Assembly: GCF_040834005.1 (NCBI RefSeq)
Contig: NZ_CP162129.1
Location: 4,695,001-4,759,000, forward strand
Source: Paenibacillus sp. PL2-23
GTDB taxonomy: Bacteria; Bacillota; Bacilli; Paenibacillales; Paenibacillaceae
DNA length: 64,000 nucleotides
Direction of reading: 5' to 3'
Shown here: positions 33,824-42,272 of the stretch, piece by piece
How positions within the stretch are numbered: the stretch's first letter is position 1
Layout: each line of letters starts with the position of its first letter
Translations under genes and position numbers: made by a program
The notes under the pieces: model-generated
Seen by the model: only the letters and a program-made list of their open reading frames with translations
Told to the model about the DNA's origin: nothing
The model's database searches: none

Positions 33824-34966
33824 TCAATTCAATTGGATACGCACCATACAAATATCGTCCCGCTGCTTGCTCGCTTCGCCGGATGACTGGATGATATGAT
33901 CCACAAGCTCCCCCGGCGTAGAATCCGGCAAGCCTCTTACGCCTTCCGCTATCCGCTCCAGCGACGCCTCGTCCGCTTCCACATCTATCGCATCCAGCAA
34001 GCCGTCCGTATACAGCACAATCGTCATGCCGGGCTCATAGGACAACGTTTTCTGGCGTACGTGAATGGAATCAAAGAGACCGACCGCCGGACCGCTTGTC
34101 TCAAGCGGCGTCAAGCTGGAGTCCGTGACGGCTATACCCGCAGGATGGCCGGCATTGGCGTATTGCAACGTACGATTCTCGGTGTCGATAAGCACAAATA
34201 TAGCTGTAAAATAAAAGTTAACCAGCTCCGTCGGACGATACAGCTGTCCCATCCGATTGTTAAGCTCCTGCATCACTTCCTCTGGATCTGTAATGCGCAG
34301 GACCATATCCTTGAGCACCGATGAAATAAACATGCAGACGAGCGATGACGAGATGCCATGACCCATCATATCCAGCAGAATGACGCCATACCTGCTCCTG
34401 TCAATTGGGAACCAGGCGTAATAGTCGCCAGCCAGCTCGGAGGATGGCCGATATTCCGCTTCCATACAGATGCGGTCATTCCGGATAGGCGGACTGAGCA
34501 CGCTTCTCTGCACCTGCTTGGCCAGCTCCAGCTCGTAGCGAATTCGCTTGTCGCGTTCCCTATGCCAGTCCTTCTCATGCTTCAAGCGAAGCGCGGAGCG
34601 GATGCGGGCAAGCATCTCCAGCTTATTGATCGGCTTCATCACATAATCGGTAGCACCTGCATCCAGCGCTTCCGCAAGCTTCATCGAATCGCCGACTGCC
34701 GTGACGAATACAATGGGCACATCCCGATAACGATTATCCGACACGATACGCCTGCACGCCTCCAGTCCGTCGATCTCCGGCATCATCATATCAAGCAGGA
34801 TCAAATCTACCTGCTCTTCCATATAGGCGGAGGAATCGATATGAAGCATGTCATACAGCTCCATAGCGGACGACGCGATCCGAATGTCGTTGTAGCCTTC
34901 CTTGCGCAGGATCGTTCTTATAATCATCTGGTTCGTCGCGTTATCGTCTACGATTATAATACTCAA
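33824..34966 (-). CDS. Response regulator with PP2C phosphatase domain (RsbU-like)
   Basis: A 380-residue protein. The receiver domain (1-125) has phospho-acceptor Asp59 (LLDMMMP) and Lys in the final strand (VMKPIN). A coiled linker leads to a SpoIIE/RsbU-type PP2C phosphatase (about 170-378), with Asp ligands in ELAGDYYAW, DMMGHGISS and YTDGLLDA. It would dephosphorylate RsbV once phosphorylated by a kinase, and so turn on the stress sigma factor. The start is TTG with AGGAGG eight bases ahead. It is the first gene of its operon. The neighbouring hybrid kinase is the obvious input candidate. Confidence 0.93.
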   Translation of the reverse strand: MSIIIVDDNATNQMIIRTILRKEGYNDIRIASSAMELYDMLHIDSSAYMEEQVDLILLDMMMPEIDGLEACRRIVSDNRYRDVPIVFVTAVGDSMKLAEALDAGATDYVMKPINKLEMLARIRSALRLKHEKDWHRERDKRIRYELELAKQVQRSVLSPPIRNDRICMEAEYRPSSELAGDYYAWFPIDRSRYGVILLDMMGHGISSSLVCMFISSVLKDMVLRITDPEEVMQELNNRMGQLYRPTELVNFYFTAIFVLIDTENRTLQYANAGHPAGIAVTDSSLTPLETSGPAVGLFDSIHVRQKTLSYEPGMTIVLYTDGLLDAIDVEADEASLERIAEGVRGLPDSTPGELVDHIIQSSGEASKQRDDICMVRIQLN

Positions 34967-35099
34967 GCGAGGGTCCTCCTATGACAAATTGCTAGAATGA
35001 TCAAGCGTAAACGCCTGCTCCGTCCAGTGGCAGGGCAGTATACGTTTCGCGTTGACATATAAGTCCAGTATAGATTTGAAAAAACATGTATATAACAAT

Positions 35100-35121
35100 A
35101 GCCTACCCTTGCGGGCAGGCT
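35100..35121 (-). terminator. Terminator candidate after the YflT gene
   Basis: AGCCTACCC, loop TTGC, GGGCAGGCT: a nine-pair stem with one mismatch, 13 bp after the minus-strand stop at 35134. The T-run is poor. Confidence 0.5.
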
Positions 35122-35133
35122 AATTCAACCTAT

Positions 35134-35559
35134 TTATTTGTAAGGGGGGTCGTTGTGCATCGCGTATGGTACGTATGGGTAGTAATAAATGTCGCGGTCG
35201 AAGTCATCATCCCCATATTCCCGGCCGCCCCAAGCAATTACGACGATCACATCGCGGTCCATCTCGGCCTCCAGCCGCTCCGCTTCGTTCTCAGCTACGC
35301 CGAGTGAGCGCATCTTGGCTCTCAGCTCGTCGCCTGTGGATCGGAACCAGTTGGCGATCGTTGTGCCAAGCCCTTGATCCCCGACACCAATCTCTTCGGC
35401 GTCCGTTCGCTCCGCCAGACGCTTTGTCCTTGTCTTGTCATGCGTCAGGACGAAAATGTGGTCCTCCGCATATCCTTCGCTGCGGAATTCATTGACATGA
35501 TTTTGCACCTCTTGGCTTGTCATAGCCGTACGCACCTTGGTCATTTCCGTGTTTCTCAT
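35134..35559 (-). CDS. YflT-like general stress protein
   Basis: A 141-residue protein with the YflT (general stress protein 17M) domain over about 8-105, including the EVQNHVNEFRSEGYAEDHIFVL front and an acidic C-terminal half. It ends with a Tyr/Asp/Pro-rich tail (DRDIYYYPYVPYA). In Bacillus, YflT is SigB-controlled. AGGAGGG precedes the ATG. It follows the DUF1328 gene by 73 bp on the same strand and may share its SigB-like promoter. Confidence 0.85.
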   Translation of the reverse strand: MRNTEMTKVRTAMTSQEVQNHVNEFRSEGYAEDHIFVLTHDKTRTKRLAERTDAEEIGVGDQGLGTTIANWFRSTGDELRAKMRSLGVAENEAERLEAEMDRDVIVVIAWGGREYGDDDFDRDIYYYPYVPYAMHNDPPYK

Positions 35560-35632
35560 CGTAATCCCTCCTAAATATCTTTTTGTCTAATAACCTGATT
35601 AAGCATTGTCCATTTCTATTAAGCTAGTGTAG

Positions 35633-35794
35633 CTAAACTTTCCTTCTTCCCAGAATAAGGGAAGCCAAGAACAGGATGATAAAAACTACGAACAGCACCT
35701 TGGCTATCCCCGCCATTGCGGAGGCAATTCCCATAAATCCGAATACGCCTGCCACGATGGCGAGAAGGAAGAACATCAGGGCCCATCCCAGCAT
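35633..35794 (-). CDS. DUF1328 small membrane protein
   Basis: A 53-residue protein, MLGWALMFFLLAIVAGVFGF at the start, a central Gly/Ala-rich span and a C-terminal span ending LILGRRKV. This is the classic two-helix DUF1328/YtjA pattern. AAAGGTGG precedes the ATG. Such proteins are often induced by stress or in stationary phase. A SigB-like promoter sits about 65 bp ahead, and the YflT gene follows. Confidence 0.88.
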   Translation of the reverse strand: MLGWALMFFLLAIVAGVFGFMGIASAMAGIAKVLFVVFIILFLASLILGRRKV

Positions 35795-35857
35795 GAGATT
35801 CACCACCTTTCAATCTTACTTCCTGTATGCCGTAGCATCTTACCGGCTTGCTCATTC

Positions 35858-35883
35858 TTAACCTAATGCCTAACCGTTGAAAC
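35858..35883 (-). promoter_or_regulatory. SigB-like promoter of the DUF1328-YflT genes
   Basis: Minus strand: GTTTCA (35883-35878), 14-bp spacer, GGTTAA (35863-35858). The -35 is identical to that of the DUF948-rsbW-sigB promoter; the -10 matches four of six. Confidence 0.5.
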
Positions 35884-35897
35884 ACATTCCGCCAAAA

Positions 35898-35923
35898 GAT
35901 TCATTTCGGCTTTTCCGGGGTAT
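35898..35923 (+). promoter_or_regulatory. SigB-like promoter of the 55-aa gene
   Basis: GATTCA at 35898-35903, 14-bp spacer, a perfect GGGTAT at 35918-35923. It lies 40 bp ahead of the small gene and is divergent from the DUF1328 promoter. Confidence 0.6.
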
Positions 35924-35963
35924 ACAGCATTAAACCTTCTATTACAAAAAGGAGATGATCGTT

Positions 35964-36131
35964 ATGAACGGCAATACACCTCATCAGAATGTAGAAATTG
36001 AAGAACGTCACGTTCAGAAAAAATCCGATTCCAGTCAAGTGCTATCTACTTTGATCAAATATGCAGCCTACCTCCTGATCTTCTTCGGTGCGCTGTACTT
36101 CCTGGTCAAATACGTGTTCCCGATGTTCTAG
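35964..36131 (+). CDS. Small single-span membrane protein (55 aa)
   Basis: The hydrophilic N-terminus (about 1-27) is rich in Glu, Gln and Lys. One transmembrane helix follows (about 31-50, LIKYAAYLLIFFGALYFLV), with a short VFPMF end. AAAAGGAGATG precedes the ATG, and a strong terminator follows, so it is a complete transcription unit. The SigB-like promoter suggests stress induction. No family recognised. Confidence 0.78.
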   Translation: MNGNTPHQNVEIEERHVQKKSDSSQVLSTLIKYAAYLLIFFGALYFLVKYVFPMF

Positions 36132-36145
36132 GCAACGACGGAATG

Positions 36146-36184
36146 AGGCCGCCCCCGAGCTGAGCTTGGGGGCGGCCTTCTTTG
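36146..36184 (+). terminator. Terminator after the 55-aa gene
   Basis: AGGCCGCCCCC, an 11-base loop and GGGGGCGGCCT, followed by TCTTT. Confidence 0.92.
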
Positions 36185-36215
36185 TTTGCGCCCAGTTCTT
36201 CTCACTAACGCAGCA

Positions 36216-36250
36216 AAAGCCTCCCTCTCCAATTGTGGAGGGGAGGCTTT
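36216..36250 (-). terminator. Terminator after the small lipoprotein gene
   Basis: AAAGCCTCCC...GGGAGGCTTT with a small bulge and an inner CTCC/GGAG. On the minus strand it is followed by TTTTGC. It lies 20 bp after the stop at 36270. Confidence 0.8.
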
Positions 36251-36269
36251 CTGCATCACACCGTCTATA

Positions 36270-36488
36270 TTATTCCGTTTTTGTACCTTCTGTCGTTTCA
36301 GGCATAACCGGCTCGGTTACGACTGGAGCGTCCGTCTCAACAACTGCGTCATCGTCATTGTTGACGTTCACTGACACGTCGTTTCCATTCTCGTTGTTGC
36401 AGGCCGCAGCGCCGAACATCAGAGCCGTACACAAAGTAGCTGTAAGCAGTAATTTCGTCATCGCATGTTTTTTGGTTGATTTTTTCAT
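36270..36488 (-). CDS. Small lipoprotein, unknown function
   Basis: A 72-residue protein with a Lys-rich start, a hydrophobic signal and the lipobox GAAAC at about residue 30. The mature part is only about 43 residues, acidic and disordered (Asn/Asp/Glu/Val/Thr rich). AGGAGGAAT precedes the ATG. It is divergent from sodC. No family is recognised; the composition suggests a surface-exposed spacer or a stress lipoprotein. Confidence 0.65.
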   Translation of the reverse strand: MKKSTKKHAMTKLLLTATLCTALMFGAAACNNENGNDVSVNVNNDDDAVVETDAPVVTEPVMPETTEGTKTE

Positions 36489-36648
36489 CGTATGATTCCT
36501 CCTGAATATGTGTATGTTTGTGTATTTCCTATCCTCTCTTAAACCAGCCTAATGAGGATGAAACAGGTAAGGTATGAGAAAATACTCAGAATAATTTCCA
36601 TTATTATGAACATGCTATAGGAAGTCCACTACCATTCAGGAGGAAGCT

Positions 36649-37185
36649 ATGAAAACATGGGTTACACTCTCTACTGCAATTCTGCTGGCATCTTCACTTG
36701 CCTTTCAGCCTGCCATGGCGGAAGAGGAGGCGAAGTCGGGGCAGCTGAACGTCCCGCTTATCAATAGCAAGGGCGAGCCAATCGGCAACGCTACGCTTCT
36801 GCAGCGCAACGATAAAGTCATTTTGCATGTAGAAGCCAAAGGGCTTAAGCCCGGTGCGCACGGCATCCACATTCACACGGAAGGCAAATGCGAGGCCCCG
36901 GACTTCAACTCCGCTGGCGGGCATTTCAATCCCCATAACAAACAGCACGGCTTCAAAAATCCGCAAGGCTTTCACAGCGGCGATCTCCCCAATATTCAGG
37001 TGAAGCAGGACGGTACAGTGAACGCCAAGCTGGCCAGCGAAGCTGTATCCTTGCAGCCTGGCAAACCGAATTACCTGCTAAAGGAAGGCGGAACGTCGTT
37101 AATCATTCATGAGAAGCCCGATGACTACGCCACCGACCCATCCGGCAAATCCGGCGCCCGCATCGCTTGCGGCGTCATCAAGTAG
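36649..37185 (+). CDS. sodC: Cu/Zn superoxide dismutase family protein, secreted
   Basis: A 178-residue protein with a signal peptide (cut near AMA, residue 24) and a Greek-key SodC domain. All metal ligands appear present: His74 and His76 (HIH), bridging His92 (GGHFNP), His100, His109 (FHSGDLPN), Asp112 and His155. The disulfide pair would be Cys81 and Cys175. It therefore should dismutate superoxide outside the membrane, unlike the YojM-type Bacillus homologues that lack ligands. AGGAGG precedes the ATG. It has its own terminator. Confidence 0.92.
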   Translation: MKTWVTLSTAILLASSLAFQPAMAEEEAKSGQLNVPLINSKGEPIGNATLLQRNDKVILHVEAKGLKPGAHGIHIHTEGKCEAPDFNSAGGHFNPHNKQHGFKNPQGFHSGDLPNIQVKQDGTVNAKLASEAVSLQPGKPNYLLKEGGTSLIIHEKPDDYATDPSGKSGARIACGVIK

Positions 37186-37189
37186 CGAG

Positions 37190-37220
37190 AAAGGCCGTCC
37201 CTCACGGAGGAACGGCCTTT
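37190..37220 (+). terminator. Terminator after sodC
   Basis: AAAGGCCGT, 13-base loop and ACGGCCTTT, then C and TT. It starts four bases after the stop. Confidence 0.82.
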
Positions 37221-37293
37221 CTTGCCACATTTGCGATTAATCCTGCCTATAGACACGGTCGCTCCTGATTGAAAAGCCTCGACTGAGGGTTTC

Positions 37294-38028
37294 TCATTCC
37301 TCTTTGCGAAGAAGCTCCTTCAGTCCTGCACTTGCATCACCTTCGTAGATGCCGCCATGGTAGCAGATTAATTGAGATATTGGAAATGTTGACAGCCGCT
37401 CGATCGAGGCTAACACGGCAGGCTTGTCCATAACGAATTCCGGGTTGGCAATCCCCAGCTTCCCATCCTCATTAATCACAACCGCATCTGCCGCTATCAT
37501 AGTCCCAGTCGACTGAACATAGAACGATAGATGCCCCGGCATATGTCCCGGTGTATGTACCACCTCGATCCCGCCACAATAGGGCAGCACCTCTCCATCC
37601 GACACCATCTGATCTACAGGCACGGTTTCCATGCTCTCCAGAAAGCTGATAAAAGACTCCGCCTGCCGCTTCTGCTCCTCAGGCAAGCTGTCATGGAGCG
37701 CTTCCGCCTGCTGGAGTCGGAGCGACCTGCTCCTCCCGGCAATATAGGGCTCCTCCAGCTCTCCAGCGATCACCCGAACGTGAGGATACAAGCGCTTAAG
37801 CTCCGCGAGCGCCCCCATATGATCCATATCGTGATGAGTGATGATGATATCTGTCAGGTTCTCCATAGCGAGCCCTTGCTCCTGGAAGGCCTGCTGCAAC
37901 AGCGGCAAAAAGCCTGGATAGCCGCAATCCATTAAAATCATACGCCCCTCATCCTTCAGAATGACGGGAGTAATGGTCTGCTCCGAGCCCATCTGCTCAA
38001 ATGTAATATCAATGCCATATAGCTGCAA
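37294..38028 (-). CDS. MBL-fold metallo-hydrolase
   Basis: About 244 residues of a metallo-beta-lactamase-fold hydrolase. The metal site is complete: THHDMDHMG (HxHxDH form with one His shifted to HHDMDH), HTPGHMPGH, and AADAVV (Asp), with a final YHGG. The substrate cannot be read; members include lactonases, thioesterases and glyoxalase-like enzymes. The start is taken as TTG at 38028 because GAGGAGG lies seven bases upstream; the frame continues 27 codons further. It is cytoplasmic and stands alone. Confidence 0.88.
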   Translation of the reverse strand: MQLYGIDITFEQMGSEQTITPVILKDEGRMILMDCGYPGFLPLLQQAFQEQGLAMENLTDIIITHHDMDHMGALAELKRLYPHVRVIAGELEEPYIAGRSRSLRLQQAEALHDSLPEEQKRQAESFISFLESMETVPVDQMVSDGEVLPYCGGIEVVHTPGHMPGHLSFYVQSTGTMIAADAVVINEDGKLGIANPEFVMDKPAVLASIERLSTFPISQLICYHGGIYEGDASAGLKELLRKEE

Positions 38029-38174
38029 AATCGTTCCTCCTCTTACCTTCAATTTCACCAGGCTGCAGCCCGGTATCTCTACAGAAACTGTAGCATGAAA
38101 TCGCAGCAAGGTGCAGGGAAAGTTTGGTTATAGCCAACTGGTATGAAATAATAATATTAAATCTGCGCCGCCGA

Positions 38175-38918
38175 CTATTGCCCAGGCTGCTCCAAGTCCT
38201 GATCATCCATAATCAAAAGAAACTGAGTATTATCATCCCCACTTTTGGAGTAGCCACTACGCGGGGAAGCACCCTCCGCATAATCAGGAATCCAGCCCAG
38301 GCGCAGCGTGGACTGACGGGAGGATAGTCCCGAGAGCAGATAGTCGAGTACATCGCCGGTCGAAATCTGACTCCATCTTGTTTCCTCTCTGACGATGTCC
38401 GCCCAATCCTCAGGGAACGGAAGCGCTCCGTAAGGCCGCTCTGTCAAGTCAACACGCTCCTCCATCTGAACGCGAGGCGTATAATAATACACCCCGCTTG
38501 ACATGCCTGCATTCCGATCTCGTATGATATAAAATCGAATTTGCTCCATTTTTCCCAGAGGATTTAGGTTCCAGACTATATAGCGTTGGGAAGGGTCTGA
38601 ATGATTCAATATACGCAGCTCTGGTCTACCGCCTGGGTCTACCCTAGTCACCCTCCACTTCCCCTTGCTCCACTCCAGAAACCCCATTCCGTATTTCCCG
38701 CTACTAGACACATAAGGAACAAATAGCTGCCGACCGTCGAGCCTAATCCTATCGAGCACGACCTCCGCATCCGCCTTCCAATGGGAAAGATTCATCGCCT
38801 CCGCAGCTTCATCCTCGCTCGGAATCGGTCCAGGCTTCCCGTCGTAGGTTCGGAAAAAAATAACAGCCGTGGCTGCCAGAATGAGCGCTATAACCGCTAA
38901 CCACCTTCGCCGCCTCAT
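38175..38918 (-). CDS. Membrane-anchored protein, unknown function
   Basis: A 247-residue protein with one N-terminal membrane helix (RRRRWLAVIALILAATAVIFF) and a large extracytoplasmic domain. There are no motifs that I recognise. Its ATG overlaps the stop of the upstream gene (ATGA), so the two are co-translated. Both probably form a small two-protein membrane system of unknown role. Confidence 0.65.
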   Translation of the reverse strand: MRRRRWLAVIALILAATAVIFFRTYDGKPGPIPSEDEAAEAMNLSHWKADAEVVLDRIRLDGRQLFVPYVSSSGKYGMGFLEWSKGKWRVTRVDPGGRPELRILNHSDPSQRYIVWNLNPLGKMEQIRFYIIRDRNAGMSSGVYYYTPRVQMEERVDLTERPYGALPFPEDWADIVREETRWSQISTGDVLDYLLSGLSSRQSTLRLGWIPDYAEGASPRSGYSKSGDDNTQFLLIMDDQDLEQPGQ

Positions 38919-39637
38919 TCCTTCGCCTCCATTTCCATTAAGGGCATCTCCGAACGATAATATGAATAACGCCCCTGCGATTCAATTAGCAGTCCCATCC
39001 CGTCAATCTCCAAGTAGATTGAGGCATGCAGGCCGCTTCCCCATTTGGGCTCGGCTCCGAACAGCGCGTAAGGAAATCGTTCATGCTGGTAAAATTCGCC
39101 GCTCTTTTGTCTTGAATCATAGAACCAGCTCAGCGAGGATTGTATATCGGCTGGATAGTACGAGGCCATTGCTTCTCTGAACAACCCCTCGTCGAACTTC
39201 GTATCTCGCGCAGATGGATGGATATCCGCTATTCTCGCTTCACCCAAATCGGCCATATAGGTGAACGGGTCATCCTTGTCATAAAGAGTCTGATGCGCTA
39301 ACCCACCTAGCAGCGCCGTCACAAGGAATATGTAGTTCGCCCAGAAGCCTGTCCAGGCAAATCTCCGGTACTTCTGCCAAGAGGAATTGCGGAGGATGAA
39401 GCTCAGAATCCATACTCCTAGCGGTAGCAACGCGATATTGTATACTTGCCCGAACAAAAAAATATTAACGGAAAACGAACAAAAGCCGACGAGAGCAGCC
39501 AGCAGTAATTTCCAAATCACAGGCTTCGTCTCCTGATTCCGGTATACGCGTACCAGTAAAAAAACGATTGTGCACCACCCCAATGCTCCTGCTGCCGCCC
39601 CCACCACATTCCATGAATTAATCCAGTTTATCTGCAA
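38915..39637 (-). CDS. Multi-span membrane protein, unknown function
   Basis: A 240-residue protein with four hydrophobic segments in the first half (residues about 9-30, 39-60, 64-82 and 96-118) and a soluble C-terminal half (about 125-240). It starts at TTG with GGGAGG four bases ahead. It is the first gene of a two-gene operon with 38175-38918. No family recognised. The 39638-39904 gap upstream shows no features I can support. Confidence 0.65.
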   Translation of the reverse strand: MQINWINSWNVVGAAAGALGWCTIVFLLVRVYRNQETKPVIWKLLLAALVGFCSFSVNIFLFGQVYNIALLPLGVWILSFILRNSSWQKYRRFAWTGFWANYIFLVTALLGGLAHQTLYDKDDPFTYMADLGEARIADIHPSARDTKFDEGLFREAMASYYPADIQSSLSWFYDSRQKSGEFYQHERFPYALFGAEPKWGSGLHASIYLEIDGMGLLIESQGRYSYYRSEMPLMEMEAKE

Positions 39638-39904
39638 CCCTGCCTCCCTAGTCTCTTCTTATACGCCGCAAGTCGAGAGTAATTAGGTATCCTCCTAACC
39701 TATACAGCCCCCCATCTCGGCAAGCACATCAGAGGGTCGGCCACGACTAGGCTAAAATGCTCTCTATTTACTTTAACATACCTAATTTGGGAAATGGATA
39801 CTTTTATTGAGAAAGCCTCTATCGAGGACTTTCAGAGAAAACTTATACATTGTGGTAAAAAAGCAGCCCGGCTTTACTCGATGTACATAAGAGCCTACAC
39901 CTGC

Positions 39905-41131
39905 TCAAGCCCCCGCCTCCATCGCCTTCAGCTTCACCTTCGCGGAGCGCAGCTCACCCAAGTGGAAGAACCAGATGGCAGCGATGGAGATAAACGCCAC
40001 CGTCACGAACAGAGCTTGTCCGCCATACCCCTGCAGCAGAAGGCCGCCAAGCCATGGGCCAAGGAAGTGCCCCAGGCTCGTGAAGGACTGGGCTCCGTAG
40101 TAGGTGCCCCTCATCCCGTCGGGCGCGATTCGGTCGAGAAGGATGGAGCCCGCCGGGAAGGTGAGAATCTCTCCCCATGTGAAAACAATCATGGACACGA
40201 CGAGCATCCACCAGCTGCCGCTGAAGCCGAAGCCGAGGTGCCCCATCCCGTAGCAGATGGAGCCAATCGTGATCGCCGTCATAGGCGTCCGCTTCTCCGC
40301 CCACTTGGAGAACGGGATCTGAAAGGCGACCACGACAATCGCGTTAATGCTCATCATCCAAGCGAATAGCTCGACGCCGTTCGCGAACCCCTTGTCTATG
40401 AACTGCGACAGTGTGGATGTCATCTGCGAGTAGCCAATAGCCGTGACTATACCGCCAATCATAAAATACCGCAGAGCCCGGTCCCTGCGAATGATTCGCC
40501 AGGACTGGACCATCGTGACGTGCTCCTTCTTCTCGCCTTCAATCTTGCGAATGCCGAATTTGTGGAGCAGCACATGCAGCAGGAGCCCATAAGCCAAATA
40601 TATACAGCCGGTAATGAGCCAAGGAAGCCTTCCGTCCATCGCCGCGAACAGGGTGCCGAGAAGTGGACCCACGGCAACGCCAACATTAATCGCCAGGTAG
40701 CGCATGGAGAAGACGGAGAACCGCTTCTCCCTCTCTGTCAAATCCGCCATCAATGCCTGCGACACGGGCTCATAGAACGAGCGGCATAGACCGTTAACGG
40801 CGTTAAGCAAAGCGAAGACAATAGGCATGTCCGTGATCGCAAAGCCCAGAAACACGAGCCCCCACAGATAGATAGCGGCAAGCATAACGACTCGACGACC
40901 GAACTTGTCGGACAAATGCCCGCCGAAGAAGCCCCCCAGCATACCAGCCAGCGCCCCGCCACCCACAATCATGCCGACCATTGCAGGACTCATATCTGTC
41001 TTCGCAATCAGATATATCGCCAGGAAGGGCAAGCTCATCGAGCTTGCGATCCGCGCAAAGATTGTGCCAGCCAGCAGCACGTTAACAATGGGATGGAAAT
41101 CTTTTGTCATGCCGAGAAATCGCTTGAACAT
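39905..41131 (-). CDS. MFS transporter, drug-efflux type
   Basis: A 408-residue, 12-helix major facilitator. The motif A loop between helices 2 and 3 reads GGHLSDKFGRR, and helix 5 has a proline-rich motif C-like stretch (VGVAVGPLLGTLFA). It resembles DHA1 proton-coupled exporters such as MdtH/YttB relatives. The ATG at 41131 is set by an AGAAGGA site. A good SigA promoter lies upstream at 41201-41229, and a 25-bp palindrome at 41271. It may be under a local repressor, but no regulator gene is adjacent. Confidence 0.9.
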   Translation of the reverse strand: MFKRFLGMTKDFHPIVNVLLAGTIFARIASSMSLPFLAIYLIAKTDMSPAMVGMIVGGGALAGMLGGFFGGHLSDKFGRRVVMLAAIYLWGLVFLGFAITDMPIVFALLNAVNGLCRSFYEPVSQALMADLTEREKRFSVFSMRYLAINVGVAVGPLLGTLFAAMDGRLPWLITGCIYLAYGLLLHVLLHKFGIRKIEGEKKEHVTMVQSWRIIRRDRALRYFMIGGIVTAIGYSQMTSTLSQFIDKGFANGVELFAWMMSINAIVVVAFQIPFSKWAEKRTPMTAITIGSICYGMGHLGFGFSGSWWMLVVSMIVFTWGEILTFPAGSILLDRIAPDGMRGTYYGAQSFTSLGHFLGPWLGGLLLQGYGGQALFVTVAFISIAAIWFFHLGELRSAKVKLKAMEAGA

Positions 41132-41200
41132 CCTCGAATTCCTTCTTTCTCCTGCTGTGTCGTTCCGCAATCAACCTGCCATGTAAGGAGGGATTGCATC

Positions 41201-41229
41201 ATTATACAGGAGCTCTTATTTTCCGACAA
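41201..41229 (-). promoter_or_regulatory. SigA-type promoter of the MFS gene
   Basis: On the minus strand TTGTCG (41229-41224), 17-bp spacer, perfect TATAAT (41206-41201), 70 bp upstream of the ATG. Confidence 0.75.
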
Positions 41230-41270
41230 TCCCATTTTATTGAAGCGCCGCGTTGTGCGGATAAAGCACA

Positions 41271-41295
41271 AATAGACGTGTCTGACACGTCTATT
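41271..41295. promoter_or_regulatory. Perfect 12-bp-arm palindrome, probable operator
   Basis: AATAGACGTGTC, one T, then GACACGTCTATT. The single-base centre rules out a good RNA hairpin, so a dimeric DNA-binding protein of the TetR or MarR kind is likely. It lies 42 bp upstream of the -35 box of the MFS gene. The rest of 41300-41417 holds one GC-rich hairpin (41364-41387, GGAGCCTTGC/GCAAGGCTCC), perhaps the ABC operon terminator. Confidence 0.6.
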
Positions 41296-41417
41296 GACTC
41301 CAGCCTATCACTCCACCGATAGCTGCCGCTCGCTCACGCACACTCTGCTCCCACGCAACGGCAGGAGCCTTGCTCTCGCAAGGCTCCTAGCGGGCAGCCA
41401 GCGAACAGCGGCTGCAT

Positions 41418-42272
41418 TTATTGGTTGGTTCGCCTCATTATCGCTATCGACAGCAAACAAAACACTAGCGTTGTGCCCGCCAGAACGGCCAAGCTTGTGC
41501 CCATAGTCGACAGGCTGCCGCCAAAGTCGAACACGACACCCATATCCACCTTAAACTCCCGGATGGCTTCCTCTGGCGCACCATCAAAGGCTTGAGCCAT
41601 CGGCTCCTCCACCATGACTGAGCGAAGCAAGGCTCCCGCATGTGAGATGGGAAACAGCTTGATGACCCATTGCATCGCTACCGGCAAGGTTCCGATTGGA
41701 ATGTAAATGCCCGTCAGAAAGCCAATCAGCGTGCCGATTATGGTGCTAGCCGTGGTAAAAGCGCTAATAGTCCGCAGCATGGAGGTGATAAAAAACATAA
41801 TCGATCCGCCAGTCAGCACAGAAAGCGCTAGAATGCCGATCACCTGGATGATGGACCAGAAGGACAGCCACTGGCCTCCAAACGCGATGATGTACAACTC
41901 AGCCATTAGCAGCGTGACAACACTTAAGATCATGCCAATCGAGCACGCGCTCAGGATGTAGCCGCCTACGATATGCTGTCGCTTGACTGGTGCCGCCGTA
42001 AAATCCTTCAGCAGGCCGCGAGCCCTGTCATCCACCATGACGCCGAACGCGCCAAGCGTTGCCGTCACCGTAGTGACAGCCAATATGCCCGCCATGACCC
42101 AGCTGTTCAGCAGGAACTTAGCCCCCTCAACGTCGGGCAAGTTGCTCGACAGCGTTTCACCCAGGAACAACACGTAAAGACCCAGAATAATGAAGACAGA
42201 CATGAATGACATAAGCACTCCCGTTCGATCCCGGAAAAAAAGCTTCAAATTCCGCTTGGCAATAATGAACAC
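41418..42272 (-). CDS. ABC-2 type transporter permease
   Basis: A 284-residue permease with six hydrophobic segments in the ABC-2 arrangement, including the ITSMLRTISAFTTASTIIGTLIGFLTG region typical of the family. It starts at GTG overlapping the ATPase stop by one base, with GGAGG ahead. It forms an exporter with the neighbouring ATPase. In comparable LytTR-linked systems, this type of exporter gives resistance to antimicrobial peptides or moves signals; here the substrate is unknown. Confidence 0.9.
   Translation of the reverse strand: MFIIAKRNLKLFFRDRTGVLMSFMSVFIILGLYVLFLGETLSSNLPDVEGAKFLLNSWVMAGILAVTTVTATLGAFGVMVDDRARGLLKDFTAAPVKRQHIVGGYILSACSIGMILSVVTLLMAELYIIAFGGQWLSFWSIIQVIGILALSVLTGGSIMFFITSMLRTISAFTTASTIIGTLIGFLTGIYIPIGTLPVAMQWVIKLFPISHAGALLRSVMVEEPMAQAFDGAPEEAIREFKVDMGVVFDFGGSLSTMGTSLAVLAGTTLVFCLLSIAIMRRTNQ

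Noticed and set aside
28515..34966. A chemotaxis operon suggested by the CheR-type gene
   Set aside because: No CheA, CheW, CheB, CheY-only protein or receptor genes. Neighbours are stress-response partner-switch genes.
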